From Lachnospiraceae bacterium (GTDB taxonomy: Bacteria; Bacillota; Clostridia; Lachnospirales; Lachnospiraceae): 54,175 nt of DNA. Shown piece after piece: positions 34,701 through 43,422 of the stretch (position 1 is the first letter of the stretch; each line of letters opens with the position of its first letter). Under the pieces are notes generated by a model. It ran no database searches and was not told where the DNA came from. It was given only the letters and a program-made list of their open reading frames with translations. Position numbers and translations under genes: made by a program. The stretch is taken from positions 1 through 54,175 of the forward strand of contig JAILBQ010000099.1 of assembly GCA_024680815.1 (NCBI GenBank), written 5' to 3'.

Positions 34701-37041
34701 CGGATACGGTGATGACGGGAGGCTTTACATAGTCACCAACAGGGAGGGGCGAACTTTCACCTTCCATCGTAGCGTCCTTATCCTCAAAAAGGAAAACATT
34801 GGAAGGTACGGTTCCGTTTTTAAGGGTATTGCCCGTGACATAAGCTCCGTCCGTAACGGTAAAGGTGCCTAATGAAGCCTCGAATCCTGCAGATATTTCA
34901 AGATTCGAGGTTACCGCACCGCCGCCGGCATCGGCTTTATTTCCGGTGAGCTTTCCCCCTCTTAGGATGACATCGCCGAAGTAATTGTAAATACCGCCGC
35001 CCCTTAGAGCTTCGTTCCCTTCGATGCTTCCGCCTCTTAAGTCAAAAATGCTATCCGGAGTTGCACCTCCAAATACACCCATTGACATCGGAATGTATAT
35101 ACCTCCTCCGTCACTCCTGGCCCTGTTGTCCTTAATGGAGCCACCCTCCATAATGAAGGTTCCTCTTGACCACACTCCTCCGCCCGATTCGGCTTCATTT
35201 CCTTCGATACACGCTTCCCCGCTCATGATAAAAGTACTTTTATCGCTTCCTGAATAAGCGATGCCGCCTCCATTGGATTCAGAAGAAGTTGCTTTGTTAT
35301 TGCGGATGCTTCCGCCCTCAAGCTGAAGATCCCCGTTTTGTACAGCCACTCCTCCGATCTTCTCACCCTCGTTGAAGCATATCTGAACATTATCTTTTAT
35401 GATAAGATCTTCGGCCACAATACCGCCAAACTTACCCTTATTGCCGGATACGACCGCATTATCTTTTATGGTAAGCTGACCATCTCCGATATAAATCCCG
35501 CCGGTAGAGGCATCTTCCTTCGCTTCGTTGCCTTCGACCCTGGCATGATCTTCTAAATTCAGGCTGCTCCCCTTAGAAACATAAATTCCTCCAACGCTTC
35601 CGGATCCTTCAGCCGTATTTCCGACCACGGCAGCGCGGCCGCTCATGGCAAGCTGACCTTTATTGATATAAACGCCGCCTGCAGCGAATTTTTTATTACC
35701 TGCCTTATTATTTGCGACCAGAGCTGAACCCGACATATTGAGTTTACCATCAGAAATAAATATACCGCCGCCGGTTTCTTTGGCAGAGTTTTCGGCAATG
35801 CTTCCGCCATTCATCGTGAAGGTGCCGCCATCATAAACATATATGCCACCTCCACACTTATTTGCGGAGTTTTCGGAAATATATCCGCCATTCATCGTGA
35901 AGAAGCAGTTCTCACCAACATACACACCGCCGCCATCAGTATTTGCATTGTTACCGTAGATCACAGCGTTCCCGTTCATGTTAAAGTTGACGGGTTTACC
36001 ATAGGAACAAAGGTATACACCGCCGCTGTAGTAATTATTTGCTTTGTTCCCGCTGATCACAGCGTTCCCGCTCATGTTAAAGGTGGCGGATTTTTCACCG
36101 GAAACAATCCACACACCGCCGCCATAATCTGCGGTGTTTCCGGAAATGCTTCCGCCTGTCATTGTGAAGGTTATATCTGATAAATTACTACTAAAATACA
36201 CACCGCCGCCATTGCCGGTGCCGACTTCATTTTTGAAAATGTTGCCGCCTGTCATAGTGAAGCTGCCGTTATTTACATGCACTCCGCCACCATAGTGGTT
36301 AGTGTCGGATCTGTTACTGTAAATATTTCCGCCTGACATATTGAAGGTTCCGTAGTTACCAACGTGTACACCGCCGCCATTCGATGCAGAATTACCATAA
36401 ATGCATCCGCCCTTCAGGTTGAAGGTTCCGCCATCAACGTGCACACCGCCGCCGGAATTATCGGTTCCCTTGCCACCGGTTATACCGCCTTCAGGGCCGC
36501 CGCTGTTGTCTTCTATCGTCAGAGCAGCTCCGTTCGTAACCTTGATAACACTGCCGGAACCGGCAGACAGCCTTATCGTGTGGCCGTTAAGATCAATTGT
36601 GAAATTGTTAACAGAGCCATCCAGTACCCATGTGCTCCCAAGCGTTACATCCTGATTCAATCTATAGCTGCCAGGATCAGATGGCATCGAGTCTGAACCG
36701 GTCCATTCAGTATAACCTGGAGACCCGTCAGGAACTACCGCCTCTGCCTCTTCTGCGATATCCTCTGCTGCCGGAACATCGGATACTTCCTCCGTGACCG
36801 GGCTGTCCGCAGGAACAGACTCTTCTTCCGCCACAGGCTCTTCCTCAGTCTTCTCTGCTTCAACCACATCCCGGGATCCGCCGGTTTCATCAGTCATCTC
36901 CGCATCTTCCGCCACAACCTCAGGTTCAGGCTCAGGCGTCACCTCCGCCCCATAGGCCAAACCCGGCACGGAATTTACCACCAGAGCCGACAGCAATGCC
37001 GCCAGTATCATTTTCCTCAGCTTCTCATTTAAACTTTTCAT
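31777..37041 (-). CDS. Giant secreted beta-helix protein with MBG/YDG and Ig-like repeats
   Basis: A 1754-residue exported protein. Residues 1-32 are a signal peptide ending GLAYGA, then an acidic Glu/Pro-rich linker to ~110. Residues ~130-790 carry some 20 rungs of the type GGGVxVxxGTFxMxGG..GN, as in right-handed parallel beta-helices and polymorphic adhesins. Near ~870-1070 lie MBG- and YDG-type domains (YNGSDQTEL; RPYDRSS). From ~1100 come a Cys/His motif (CSHSRTEL, CLECG, CCWCH) and five or so ~85-residue Ig-like repeats (YTYTGSKIKP ... KGNYKD). No LPXTG signal, S-layer or choline-binding motif was seen. AGGAG precedes the ATG. Likely adhesin or surface-associated; substrate unknown. Shares its C-terminal ~650 residues with the subtilase at 46843. 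Confidence 0.85.
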   Translation of the reverse strand: MKSLNEKLRKMILAALLSALVVNSVPGLAYGAEVTPEPEPEVVAEDAEMTDETGGSRDVVEAEKTEEEPVAEEESVPADSPVTEEVSDVPAAEDIAEEAEAVVPDGSPGYTEWTGSDSMPSDPGSYRLNQDVTLGSTWVLDGSVNNFTIDLNGHTIRLSAGSGSVIKVTNGAALTIEDNSGGPEGGITGGKGTDNSGGGVHVDGGTFNLKGGCIYGNSASNGGGVHVGNYGTFNMSGGNIYSNRSDTNHYGGGVHVNNGSFTMTGGNIFKNEVGTGNGGGVYFSSNLSDITFTMTGGSISGNTADYGGGVWIVSGEKSATFNMSGNAVISGNKANNYYSGGVYLCSYGKPVNFNMNGNAVIYGNNANTDGGGVYVGENCFFTMNGGYISENSANKCGGGIYVYDGGTFTMNGGSIAENSAKETGGGIFISDGKLNMSGSALVANNKAGNKKFAAGGVYINKGQLAMSGRAAVVGNTAEGSGSVGGIYVSKGSSLNLEDHARVEGNEAKEDASTGGIYIGDGQLTIKDNAVVSGNKGKFGGIVAEDLIIKDNVQICFNEGEKIGGVAVQNGDLQLEGGSIRNNKATSSESNGGGIAYSGSDKSTFIMSGEACIEGNEAESGGGVWSRGTFIMEGGSIKDNRARSDGGGIYIPMSMGVFGGATPDSIFDLRGGSIEGNEALRGGGIYNYFGDVILRGGKLTGNKADAGGGAVTSNLEISAGFEASLGTFTVTDGAYVTGNTLKNGTVPSNVFLFEDKDATMEGESSPLPVGDYVKPPVITVSGQLTGMIGVSSNFTKDGAVIASGNGIYEVTDKDAEHFSSTEEDYIKSFDPQNKTVVFVERPRENIPSDLTVEDLTYNGSDQTELKVRDMNGDVVDPAYYTASFNEIPHAVGSYTALLKGRKIYSGSVTKSFKVKEAPLTVVSADAVSRPYDRSSVVAINSVSLDGIMNDEKVYVDATGLKGTLSGSDTGEYDSVTLSGEMKLSGADSANYVIKKPEGPVSTRVTIYKADHENMQAEGRARYGTDGILELKDYVAEGGDTAIKTVSDPNGALSGNAALNGTMLTWSFKDDRSLVNKKADVVISVKNAKNYKDYIIHAALTVNDCSHSRTELRDVRRGTCSANGYSGDTWCLECGSMIRKGTETPKDPDNHYFDYKNGTEKIPATVLQMGVTTYECCWCHEATVDRTDIPCLPDKKDRDLEELRKDVADLSGNAVPVLDEKTDEKGNIVEETVTIGGEEISKIITDPESGKETVESKLWIGGLDVSYTYTGSKIKPELHVYDGLICLAEGTDYSLSFKNNKEAGKATATVKFKGNYKDNKEQTAGFDITPAILGKDILAHDVGVAYTKKTQKPVPVLTWASTGKAASAKDFTVTYDRTVKEAGEYTATIKAKNSNFTGETTARITVVKDKNKLLSKAKVSFDKKSYAYTGEGIVPKATLKLAGNTVPDNAYRMICCDNVLPGTARITFEALSANSGGYAGTKTATFKISGKRELKEAGSGSDFTYSYSKKVPVAKGGAKPEVSVKDGDTKLRPGKDYTLSYSKNKAVTNGSESAYVTVKGKGNYKGSVKLNFAVEPQSIGNINVTAADQFTSKSKLKKPSVTAVDIDGKKLKAGKDFTVDSKTEINGDESAGSVTVRVTGAGAYKDTVTVTFRYLGTASSNLAKTKKVKNIADQPYTGNPVTLSANDLSGILKSGNASLLYGTDFEVVNYSNNTKKGTAKVNLHGTGTLAGTKTLTFKITGKKASYQGVLIDGGWK

Positions 37042-37113
37042 TTTTTTACTCCTGTTCTGACACTAAAATCTTTAATCCCTGAAAAGCCCATTCACGGCAT
37101 GAAGGAGCCTGCT

Positions 37114-37908
37114 TCAGGGCATAAACCGCAGTATGGCCTCCAGAACTCCGCCGCCCACAGACAGGGCCTTGTCGGAAACCGTGGTAAAATCAGCTTCTTC
37201 CCCTCTGGGATCGATGTCTCCGCACTTAAAGCCGGCTGTAACATAAATTCCCTCCGGCAGAAGTCCCCGGAGCATCCCGTCAATCGTGGCATAAAGCGGC
37301 GCATCTCCTGTTCTTGCCACCTCTTCGCCCTTACGCACAATATCCCCTATTTCTTTAAGAGGCCGGAACACCCCTTCCGCAGGGGAGCGCAGTACCCGCT
37401 CAGCTCCAAAGCCCGAAATAATTCCAGGGATCCCGGTATTTGGAATCGCGCTGCCCTTCAATATAACCCTTCCCAGCGTATGACCCCGCTTTGTTTCAAT
37501 AACCGCGTGGCAGTCCGCTCCTGCCGTAAAGCCCGGACCGACTCCTATAACAACAGGTGCGTCCGTAATTAAGGTTCCCAGATTTTTCTTTGCAAGGATT
37601 GCGTCCACCACAACGGCCGGCTTAAGAGCTTTGATAATTTCCTTTCCGGGATCCGGAACCACGGCTATAAAGCCCTTGCGGATAAGCTCAATAGCCTCTT
37701 TCGCATTTTCCGCCCGGAAGGCACGCACCTCCTCCACCTGGCACTCCCCTTTTCTTATTGCCTCCGAAAAAGCCACGCTCCGCCGTATGGCAGTGGGTTC
37801 GGGAAGATCTGTCATGACAATCATAAAGCCTGAGTGAAACAGTCTTAAAGCGATTCCGGAGGCCAGATCCCCGGCTCCCCGGATTAAAACACAAGTTTTT
37901 TCTTTCAT
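37114..37908 (-). CDS. yqeB: Selenium-dependent molybdenum hydroxylase system protein YqeB
   Basis: A ~264-residue protein of the YqeB/EF2563 family, found almost only in genomes with labile-selenium molybdenum hydroxylases. Motifs: IRGAGDLASGIALRLFHSG (Rossmann-like), VPDPGKE, VVVDAILAKKNLGT, GPGFTAGADCHAVIET and RGHTLGRVI. The ATG at 37908 is preferred to an upstream in-frame start because AAGGA precedes it by about 5 bases. The exact step in cofactor selenation is unknown. Divergent from the aldo/keto reductase. Confidence 0.88.
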   Translation of the reverse strand: MKEKTCVLIRGAGDLASGIALRLFHSGFMIVMTDLPEPTAIRRSVAFSEAIRKGECQVEEVRAFRAENAKEAIELIRKGFIAVVPDPGKEIIKALKPAVVVDAILAKKNLGTLITDAPVVIGVGPGFTAGADCHAVIETKRGHTLGRVILKGSAIPNTGIPGIISGFGAERVLRSPAEGVFRPLKEIGDIVRKGEEVARTGDAPLYATIDGMLRGLLPEGIYVTAGFKCGDIDPRGEEADFTTVSDKALSVGGGVLEAILRFMP

Positions 37909-38015
37909 GATGTCCTTATTAAAATAGTTTTCAATGTGAAAAAAGCATAGCTTCAATCGAAAAAAAAATCAACAGATTTTCGGTTTATTTATGGTTATAT
38001 CAGCTGGCGGAATGA

Positions 38016-38045
38016 TTGACATACGCCGGACCGGAATGCTATTCT
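38016..38045 (+). promoter_or_regulatory. Putative promoter of aldo/keto reductase gene
   Basis: TTGACA at 38016-38021 and TATTCT at 38040-38045 with an 18-base spacer, followed by a leader of about 40 bases with AAAGGAGG. Confidence 0.6.
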
Positions 38046-38091
38046 GACTTTGTTACGGAATATTATAATTCTTAAAAGGAGGTTATCAGAC

Positions 38092-39018
38092 ATGAAGAAC
38101 ATGAACATTGCCGGAGGGCCGCAGAATGTACCCGTTATTATCCAGGGATGCATGAGAATACCGGATCTGACGAAAGAGGCGGCAGCAAAGGTTATTCGCA
38201 CAGCTTACGACTGCGGCGCAGCGTTTTATGATCACGCGACCTGTTACGGTCAGGGTGCGGCCGAGGAGCGCTTTGGCGAAGCCTTCGGACTGACCGGTAT
38301 TAAAAGAGAGGATGTGTTCATTCAGAGCAAGTGCGGGTTATGCTTCGAGCGCAATGAGTTTGACTGGACAAAGGAAAACATTCTTTCCAGCGTGGATGAC
38401 AGTCTGCGCAGACTGAATACCACCTATCTTGATTCTCTGCTGCTCCACAGACCGGATGTGATTTTCGAACCGGAAGAGGTGGCGGAGGCCTTCGATATTC
38501 TCAAAAGCTCGGGCAAGGTCCGGTATTTCGGCGTAAGCAACCTTGTACCGATGCAGATTGAGTTATTGAAAAAATACGTAAAGCAGCCGCTTATCTTTAA
38601 TCAGCTGCAGCTTTCCCTGGATCAGTCCCAGCTTATTGACCAGGCTCTTTATATGAATAATAAAACCACGGAGTTTTCCTTAAACCGTGACGGAAATCTT
38701 CTGGATTACTGCCGGCTGAATGATATTACCGTTCAGGCCTGGTCGCCTTTACAGTTCGGATTTTTCGGAGGAACCTTTGTGGACAATCCGGACTTCCCTG
38801 AGTTAAACAAAGTTCTTGCGGAGCTTGCGGAACGCGAAGGCGTATCAAAAACGGCAATAGCCATTGCATGGGTCCTTCGTCATCCGGCCGGTATGCAGGC
38901 CATTATCGGCTCCATGAATCCCGACCACATCAAAGACGTATGCGCCGCTGCCGATGTAACGCTTTCCCATCATGACTGGTATGCGCTGTATCTGGCATCC
39001 GGAAAATATCTGCCTTAA
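38092..39018 (+). CDS. Aldo/keto reductase
   Basis: An NAD(P)H-dependent carbonyl reductase of the (beta/alpha)8 fold, ~308 residues. The catalytic tetrad is visible as FYDHATCYG (Asp, Tyr), QSKCG (Lys) and LLLHRPD (His); the cofactor end has GSMNPDHIKD. The closest group by sentence motif is the YdhF/oxidoreductase type (VIFEPEEVAEAF, VSNLVPMQIELL). ATG at 38092 follows AGGAGG; the upstream TTG frame is ignored. Substrate unknown. Confidence 0.92.
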   Translation: MKNMNIAGGPQNVPVIIQGCMRIPDLTKEAAAKVIRTAYDCGAAFYDHATCYGQGAAEERFGEAFGLTGIKREDVFIQSKCGLCFERNEFDWTKENILSSVDDSLRRLNTTYLDSLLLHRPDVIFEPEEVAEAFDILKSSGKVRYFGVSNLVPMQIELLKKYVKQPLIFNQLQLSLDQSQLIDQALYMNNKTTEFSLNRDGNLLDYCRLNDITVQAWSPLQFGFFGGTFVDNPDFPELNKVLAELAEREGVSKTAIAIAWVLRHPAGMQAIIGSMNPDHIKDVCAAADVTLSHHDWYALYLASGKYLP

Positions 39019-39037
39019 AACTCCGTGAATGAAGCCG

Positions 39038-39067
39038 AAGCCGGCGGGGAAGCTTCCCCGCCGGCTT
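39038..39067. other. Perfect 30-bp palindrome after aldo/keto reductase
   Basis: A 15-base arm (AAGCCGGCGGGGAAG, with its exact complement) forms a GC-rich hairpin 20 bp after the stop. No T-run follows, so it is at most a weak terminator or an mRNA-stabilising hairpin before the MATE fusion gene. Confidence 0.7.
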
Positions 39068-39098
39068 GTGAAATGCACGCGTCCGGGGGCGGTATAAA

Positions 39099-41777
39099 AT
39101 GAACACTCTTAAAACAAACAACACAGACACCATGCTGGGAAAGCTGTTTTTTAAAATGCTTCCCGTCCAGATTCTCATAGCTGCCATAGGCTCGATCAAT
39201 TCCATTGTTGACGGCGTTGTGGCCGGCCGCTTCATAGACGCCCAAACCGTGGGTGTCATCGGTCTTTATTACGCCATGGTCTATATATATTCCGCAGTGG
39301 GCGGGGTGCTGCTGGGCGGCACCAGCGTGCTCTGCGGCAAATATATCGGACGGGGCGAGCACGATAAAACCGAGGGTGTTTTTTCCCTGAATCTCACGAT
39401 CATCTTTCTTTTCGGGGCTGTATTCACCCTGGCGGGACTTGTCTTTCCGGAAAAGCTGGCCCTTCTTCTCGGTGTCACCGAAGTCCTTAAGGAGAGTCTC
39501 GTTTCATATATCATCGGCTATTCCTTCGGAATACTCCCCCTGCTCCTGTCTCAGCAGCTGGCTTTGTTTCTGCAGCTTGAGGGACAAAGCCTGCGCAGCT
39601 ACGTCGGCCTGGCCTTTATGACCCTCTCCAATATCTTTCTTGATATACTTCTGGTTTCGATCCTTAAAATGGGGGCTTTCGGTCTTGCCCTCGCAACCAC
39701 CTTAAGCAACACAATCTATTTAATCATTCTGGCTTCGTATTATCTGACAAAACGGGCCCAGCTTCGCTACGGCATCAGAAAAATACGCTGGCAGGACACC
39801 CCTGACCTTGTGAAAACCGGAATCCCCGGAGCCTTGCTGGTATTGTGCATAGCGTTGAGATGGCTCGTAGTGAACCGTGTTATTCTCGACTGCGCCGGAA
39901 ACGACGGACTTTCCGCGATGTCCGCCTTTAACATGGTAAGCGGTCTCTATGTCGCCTACTGTCTCGGAAACGGCTCGGTGATACGGATGCTGGTAAGCGT
40001 TTTTATCGGGGAGGAGGATCGCTCTTCCATAAAAAAGATAATAAAGATTGTCCTTACAAAGGGATTGCTCCTTTCCTGCTTTGTGGCTGCGGCGCTTTTC
40101 TTCCTTGCCCCGGTTCTTACGGGCTTCTTTTTCCCGGACAGGACTTCCAACGTCTATCACCTGGGTTATCAGATTTTTGCCATCTACGCCCTTATCATTC
40201 CGCCCATCCTGATCTGCCAGGTATTCACCAACTATCTCCAGGCCATGGGGCACAGGGCTTTTGTAAATTTCCAGTCTGTCTTTGACGGCTTCTTCTCAGT
40301 GGTTGTTCCCTCTCTCATCCTTGCCCCCTTCATCGGCGCAATGGGCGTCTGGCTCGCAAACGTGGTAGGAGTATTTCTCACCATTCTCACAGTGCCCGTG
40401 TACTGCGTCATCTACTGGAGGCATATTCCGAAAACCGTTGATGAATGTATGTTTTTTAAGCCTGACTTCGGTATCCCCGAAGAGGATTCCCTGGCTCTTT
40501 CCATTTATGCTCCCGGCGAAGCCACTTCTGCTTCCGAAGAAATCAGCCGTTTCTGCGAAAAACATTCCATGGGAAAAAAGGCCTCCTATTTTTCGGCCCT
40601 CTGTCTCGAAGAAATGGCCGTAAATGTTCTGGAGCACGGGTTTAACGGCGGCAAGAAGAACAACCTGAGCGCGAGGATTATTTATTCCGGCGGAACCGTC
40701 ATGCTCCGTCTCAAGGATGACTGCAAGCCCTTTAATCCCGGGGAAATAGCCTCCATCGTTGCCCCCGAAGACCCTTATGAAAACATAGGGATACGCATGG
40801 TCTACAAAATCGCGGACGATGTAAATTATCAGAACATGCTGGGGCTTAACGTTCTTACCATCAGCATAAAGGAAGAGAATCTGCTGTCCATGGAAAGCAT
40901 TGACTTCCTCCTGGAAAAAACGCTTAAGAAAAAGAATCCCGAACTTCATAAAAACTTCAGTAATATTGCCGTTACGTCTCAAAAGCTTCTGACCCGGTAT
41001 CTGGCCATGTTTTCCGGCTATCCCGATCATTCCGATCTGCACAGCTTAACGGTCATAGACTTCAGCAGCCGCCTTATCGGACAGAAGCAGATTGAAAAGC
41101 TGAACGCGGATGAAATATATATTCTCCTGGCCGCCTGCTATCTTCATGATGTGGGAATGGGCATCGGCGAAAAGGACTATGAAGAGTTCGGCGAAGTGTT
41201 GGGAAGGAAGAGCTATTTTGAAGAGCATCCCTCCGACACGAAGAAACAGTTCATCAGGGCATATCATCATGAATTCAGCGGACTGTTCATTGAAAAGTAT
41301 GCCTCCTTTTTTGAGTTTCCCTCCCCGGAGCATGCTTTTGCGATAAAGCAGGTGGCAAGAGGTCACAGAAAAACCGATCTTAACGACGAAAAGGAATATC
41401 CGGTCTCCTACGCCCTTCCTGACGGAAATACCGTCTGCCTTCCCTATCTTGCCTCGATTGTGCGTCTTGCCGATGAGATAGATGTGGTTTCTTTCAGGAA
41501 CTCCGCTCTGCTCTATGATCCCGACAGCCTCGAATTTGAAACCGATATCATCTATGCCCGCAGAACCGAGGCGGTAAAGTCGATGAAAATCACAAAAGAG
41601 TCTTTCATCCTTTTCGCACAGACAAAGGACGAAGACATCCGGGAAGCCATTGAGAAGATGGTTGTGAAGATGCAGGAAACTCTGGATTACTGCAGAGATA
41701 TCGTGAACGCAAAGACGGACTTTAAGATAACCCAGAAAAAGGTGGAACTGAATTATACTTCCGATACCGATGAATGA
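39099..41777 (+). CDS. MATE transporter fused to RsbW-like ATPase and HD domain
   Basis: An 892-residue fusion. Residues 1-445 are a MATE antiporter with about 12 membrane segments (NSIVDGVVAGRF, GALLVLCIALRW). Residues ~455-600 look like a GHKL ATPase of the anti-sigma RsbW/SpoIIAB type: LCLEEMAVNVLEHGF (N box), LKDDCKPFNPGE near 540 and NIGIRMVYKIAD. Residues ~620-860 carry an HD phosphohydrolase pattern: H near 653, CYLHDVGMG (H683-D684), HHEFSG, ARGHRKTD and LADEID (near 792). Transport, kinase-like ATP binding and HD hydrolysis in one chain suggest signal-coupled export. The stop overlaps the yqeC start by 8 bp. AKR-yqeC neighbours give no substrate. Confidence 0.85.
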   Translation: MNTLKTNNTDTMLGKLFFKMLPVQILIAAIGSINSIVDGVVAGRFIDAQTVGVIGLYYAMVYIYSAVGGVLLGGTSVLCGKYIGRGEHDKTEGVFSLNLTIIFLFGAVFTLAGLVFPEKLALLLGVTEVLKESLVSYIIGYSFGILPLLLSQQLALFLQLEGQSLRSYVGLAFMTLSNIFLDILLVSILKMGAFGLALATTLSNTIYLIILASYYLTKRAQLRYGIRKIRWQDTPDLVKTGIPGALLVLCIALRWLVVNRVILDCAGNDGLSAMSAFNMVSGLYVAYCLGNGSVIRMLVSVFIGEEDRSSIKKIIKIVLTKGLLLSCFVAAALFFLAPVLTGFFFPDRTSNVYHLGYQIFAIYALIIPPILICQVFTNYLQAMGHRAFVNFQSVFDGFFSVVVPSLILAPFIGAMGVWLANVVGVFLTILTVPVYCVIYWRHIPKTVDECMFFKPDFGIPEEDSLALSIYAPGEATSASEEISRFCEKHSMGKKASYFSALCLEEMAVNVLEHGFNGGKKNNLSARIIYSGGTVMLRLKDDCKPFNPGEIASIVAPEDPYENIGIRMVYKIADDVNYQNMLGLNVLTISIKEENLLSMESIDFLLEKTLKKKNPELHKNFSNIAVTSQKLLTRYLAMFSGYPDHSDLHSLTVIDFSSRLIGQKQIEKLNADEIYILLAACYLHDVGMGIGEKDYEEFGEVLGRKSYFEEHPSDTKKQFIRAYHHEFSGLFIEKYASFFEFPSPEHAFAIKQVARGHRKTDLNDEKEYPVSYALPDGNTVCLPYLASIVRLADEIDVVSFRNSALLYDPDSLEFETDIIYARRTEAVKSMKITKESFILFAQTKDEDIREAIEKMVVKMQETLDYCRDIVNAKTDFKITQKKVELNYTSDTDE

Positions 41778-42444
41778 TTTACTTAAAATGCTTTCAATCT
41801 CTCCGGGAATTACCTCCGTCATCGGAAGCGGGGGTAAAACCACTCTGCTGCGCTTTCTGGCCGGAGAGCTTCCCGGCACGGTACTGCTATGTACCTCCAC
41901 CCATATCTTTCCTTTTGAGGAATATCCACTTATCATAAGCGAACCGGATGAAAAAGCCGACATGCTTCTGCCCCGTCTGCGTGAAAGCTTCCGACAAAGC
42001 CGCGTGCTCTGCCTCGGCCGCAGAGGAGAAAACGGAAAGCTTGTCTCCCCTCCGGTTCCTTTTACAGCTCTCCTATCTTCCGCGGATTATATCCTTGTGG
42101 AAGCCGACGGCTCCGCCGGACTTCCGATGAAGGCCCACGCGGAATACGAACCGGTGATTCCCGAAGGAAATTCCCGCACCATTCTCGTTGCAGGAGCCTC
42201 CGCCTTCTTCCGGAAAATTTCCTCCGTCTGCCACCGCCCGGAACTTTTCTCAGCTAAAACCGGCACCGGGGCAGAAGATATTCTTTCTCCCGCTCTTGCC
42301 GCCCGGCTCATAAACACCGAGAATTTATCGGACTTTGTATTCTTAAACCAGGCCGACTCCCTTTCAGCTCCTGAAGCCGCGGACACATTTCTTAAGCTGA
42401 TAAACGTTCCCGGGACGGCGGGAACGCTACAGCCCCGTTCCTGA
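41770..42444 (+). CDS. yqeC: Putative selenium-dependent hydroxylase accessory protein YqeC
   Basis: A 224-residue P-loop protein with VIGSGGKTTLLRFLA near residue 18, CTSTHIFP and LVEADGSAGLPMKAH, the family signature of YqeC. It is found with YqeB in SDMH gene sets and is thought to act in selenium cofactor formation; mechanism unknown. It starts inside the MATE fusion gene (8-bp overlap), so is translationally coupled, and ends 4 bp from the convergent EamA gene. The C-terminus is slightly short for the family. Confidence 0.88.
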   Translation: MNDLLKMLSISPGITSVIGSGGKTTLLRFLAGELPGTVLLCTSTHIFPFEEYPLIISEPDEKADMLLPRLRESFRQSRVLCLGRRGENGKLVSPPVPFTALLSSADYILVEADGSAGLPMKAHAEYEPVIPEGNSRTILVAGASAFFRKISSVCHRPELFSAKTGTGAEDILSPALAARLINTENLSDFVFLNQADSLSAPEAADTFLKLINVPGTAGTLQPRS

Positions 42445-42448
42445 TCTG

Positions 42449-43408
42449 TCACTTTTCGGTTTTCTTAAGCTCCGCGTTAACGATGATAATCCCAAGAGAG
42501 ACCAGAAGAAGGGCAAGTAAACCGGTTATCGAAAAGGCTTCCCTGTTTTCCCCCAGAAAAACGGCGGAAAGAAATACTCCCATCACGGGATTGATGAAGC
42601 CCAGGACTGACACACGGCTTACGGGATTGTATTTTAACAGCACTCCCCAGAGGGTGTAGGCTCCGGCTGAAATAAAGGCCATATAAAGAAGATTTAAGAT
42701 GCAGCCGGGGCTGTAAAAAACAAGCTTCCCGCCCATGGCTGAACCGATCAGAAAAAGGATGATCCCGCCGAAGAAAAACTGATAACCGCTCAGCGTAACC
42801 GGATTTTCATCCCGTGAAAAAATCTTTATACAGCATCCCGAGAGGGCATAAAAAAAGTCCGCCATTATCATCGCACCCTCTCCGGAAAGGCTCACTCCGC
42901 CGCCCTCCATCAGCGCTCCCGCCCCGCCGAGAACGATAATGACCCCCATAAATCCCACAATACAGCCCAGCAGTTTTTTTACCGTCATCTTTTCGAGACG
43001 GAAGAGATAAGCGGCAAAAAGGATAGTGAAAAAATTTCCGCTTGCATTGATTATGGAGCCCCGCACTCCTGTCGTATTGGCCAGGGCCATATAAAAGAAA
43101 TAGTACTGCCCGACGGTCTGAAATAGGGCCAGCAGACCGATCATTTTCCAGGAGCTTCTTTTCGGCCGCAGGAAGGTACGGGCTATAAGTGAGCCTGAAA
43201 CAACGGTCATGATCCCCGCAAGCATAAACCGCGTACCCGCAAGCATGATTCGGGATGCGGTATCCTCCGCCCCTATCTTAAAAAGCCGGTAGGCAATCTT
43301 TATGGCCGGGGTTGCGCTGCCCCAGAGCACGCAGCAGAAAACGGCGGTAAGCAATGTAACCGGGAAGAACGTCCAGATGGATTTTGCGTCGCGTAGTTTT
43401 TTTCTCAT
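42449..43408 (-). CDS. EamA/DMT-family transporter
   Basis: A 319-residue membrane protein with ten hydrophobic segments in two EamA halves (WGSATPAIKIAY in the first; LGFINPVMGVFLSAVFLGE in the second). Drug/metabolite exporters of this type move amino acids, nucleosides or other small molecules; substrate not defined. Follows the SGNH hydrolase gene by 14 bp, so probably co-transcribed with it. Confidence 0.9.
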   Translation of the reverse strand: MRKKLRDAKSIWTFFPVTLLTAVFCCVLWGSATPAIKIAYRLFKIGAEDTASRIMLAGTRFMLAGIMTVVSGSLIARTFLRPKRSSWKMIGLLALFQTVGQYYFFYMALANTTGVRGSIINASGNFFTILFAAYLFRLEKMTVKKLLGCIVGFMGVIIVLGGAGALMEGGGVSLSGEGAMIMADFFYALSGCCIKIFSRDENPVTLSGYQFFFGGIILFLIGSAMGGKLVFYSPGCILNLLYMAFISAGAYTLWGVLLKYNPVSRVSVLGFINPVMGVFLSAVFLGENREAFSITGLLALLLVSLGIIIVNAELKKTEK

Positions 43409-43422
43409 TTCTTCTGTCGGTA

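Noticed and set aside
34850-36480. CRISPR-like or satellite repeat array
   Set aside because: The repeats are degenerate, in frame and encode beta-helix rungs; no constant repeats with unique spacers.
40296-41042. 248-codon minus-strand frame opposite the MATE fusion
   Set aside because: No start signal; shadow of the GHKL region on the plus strand.
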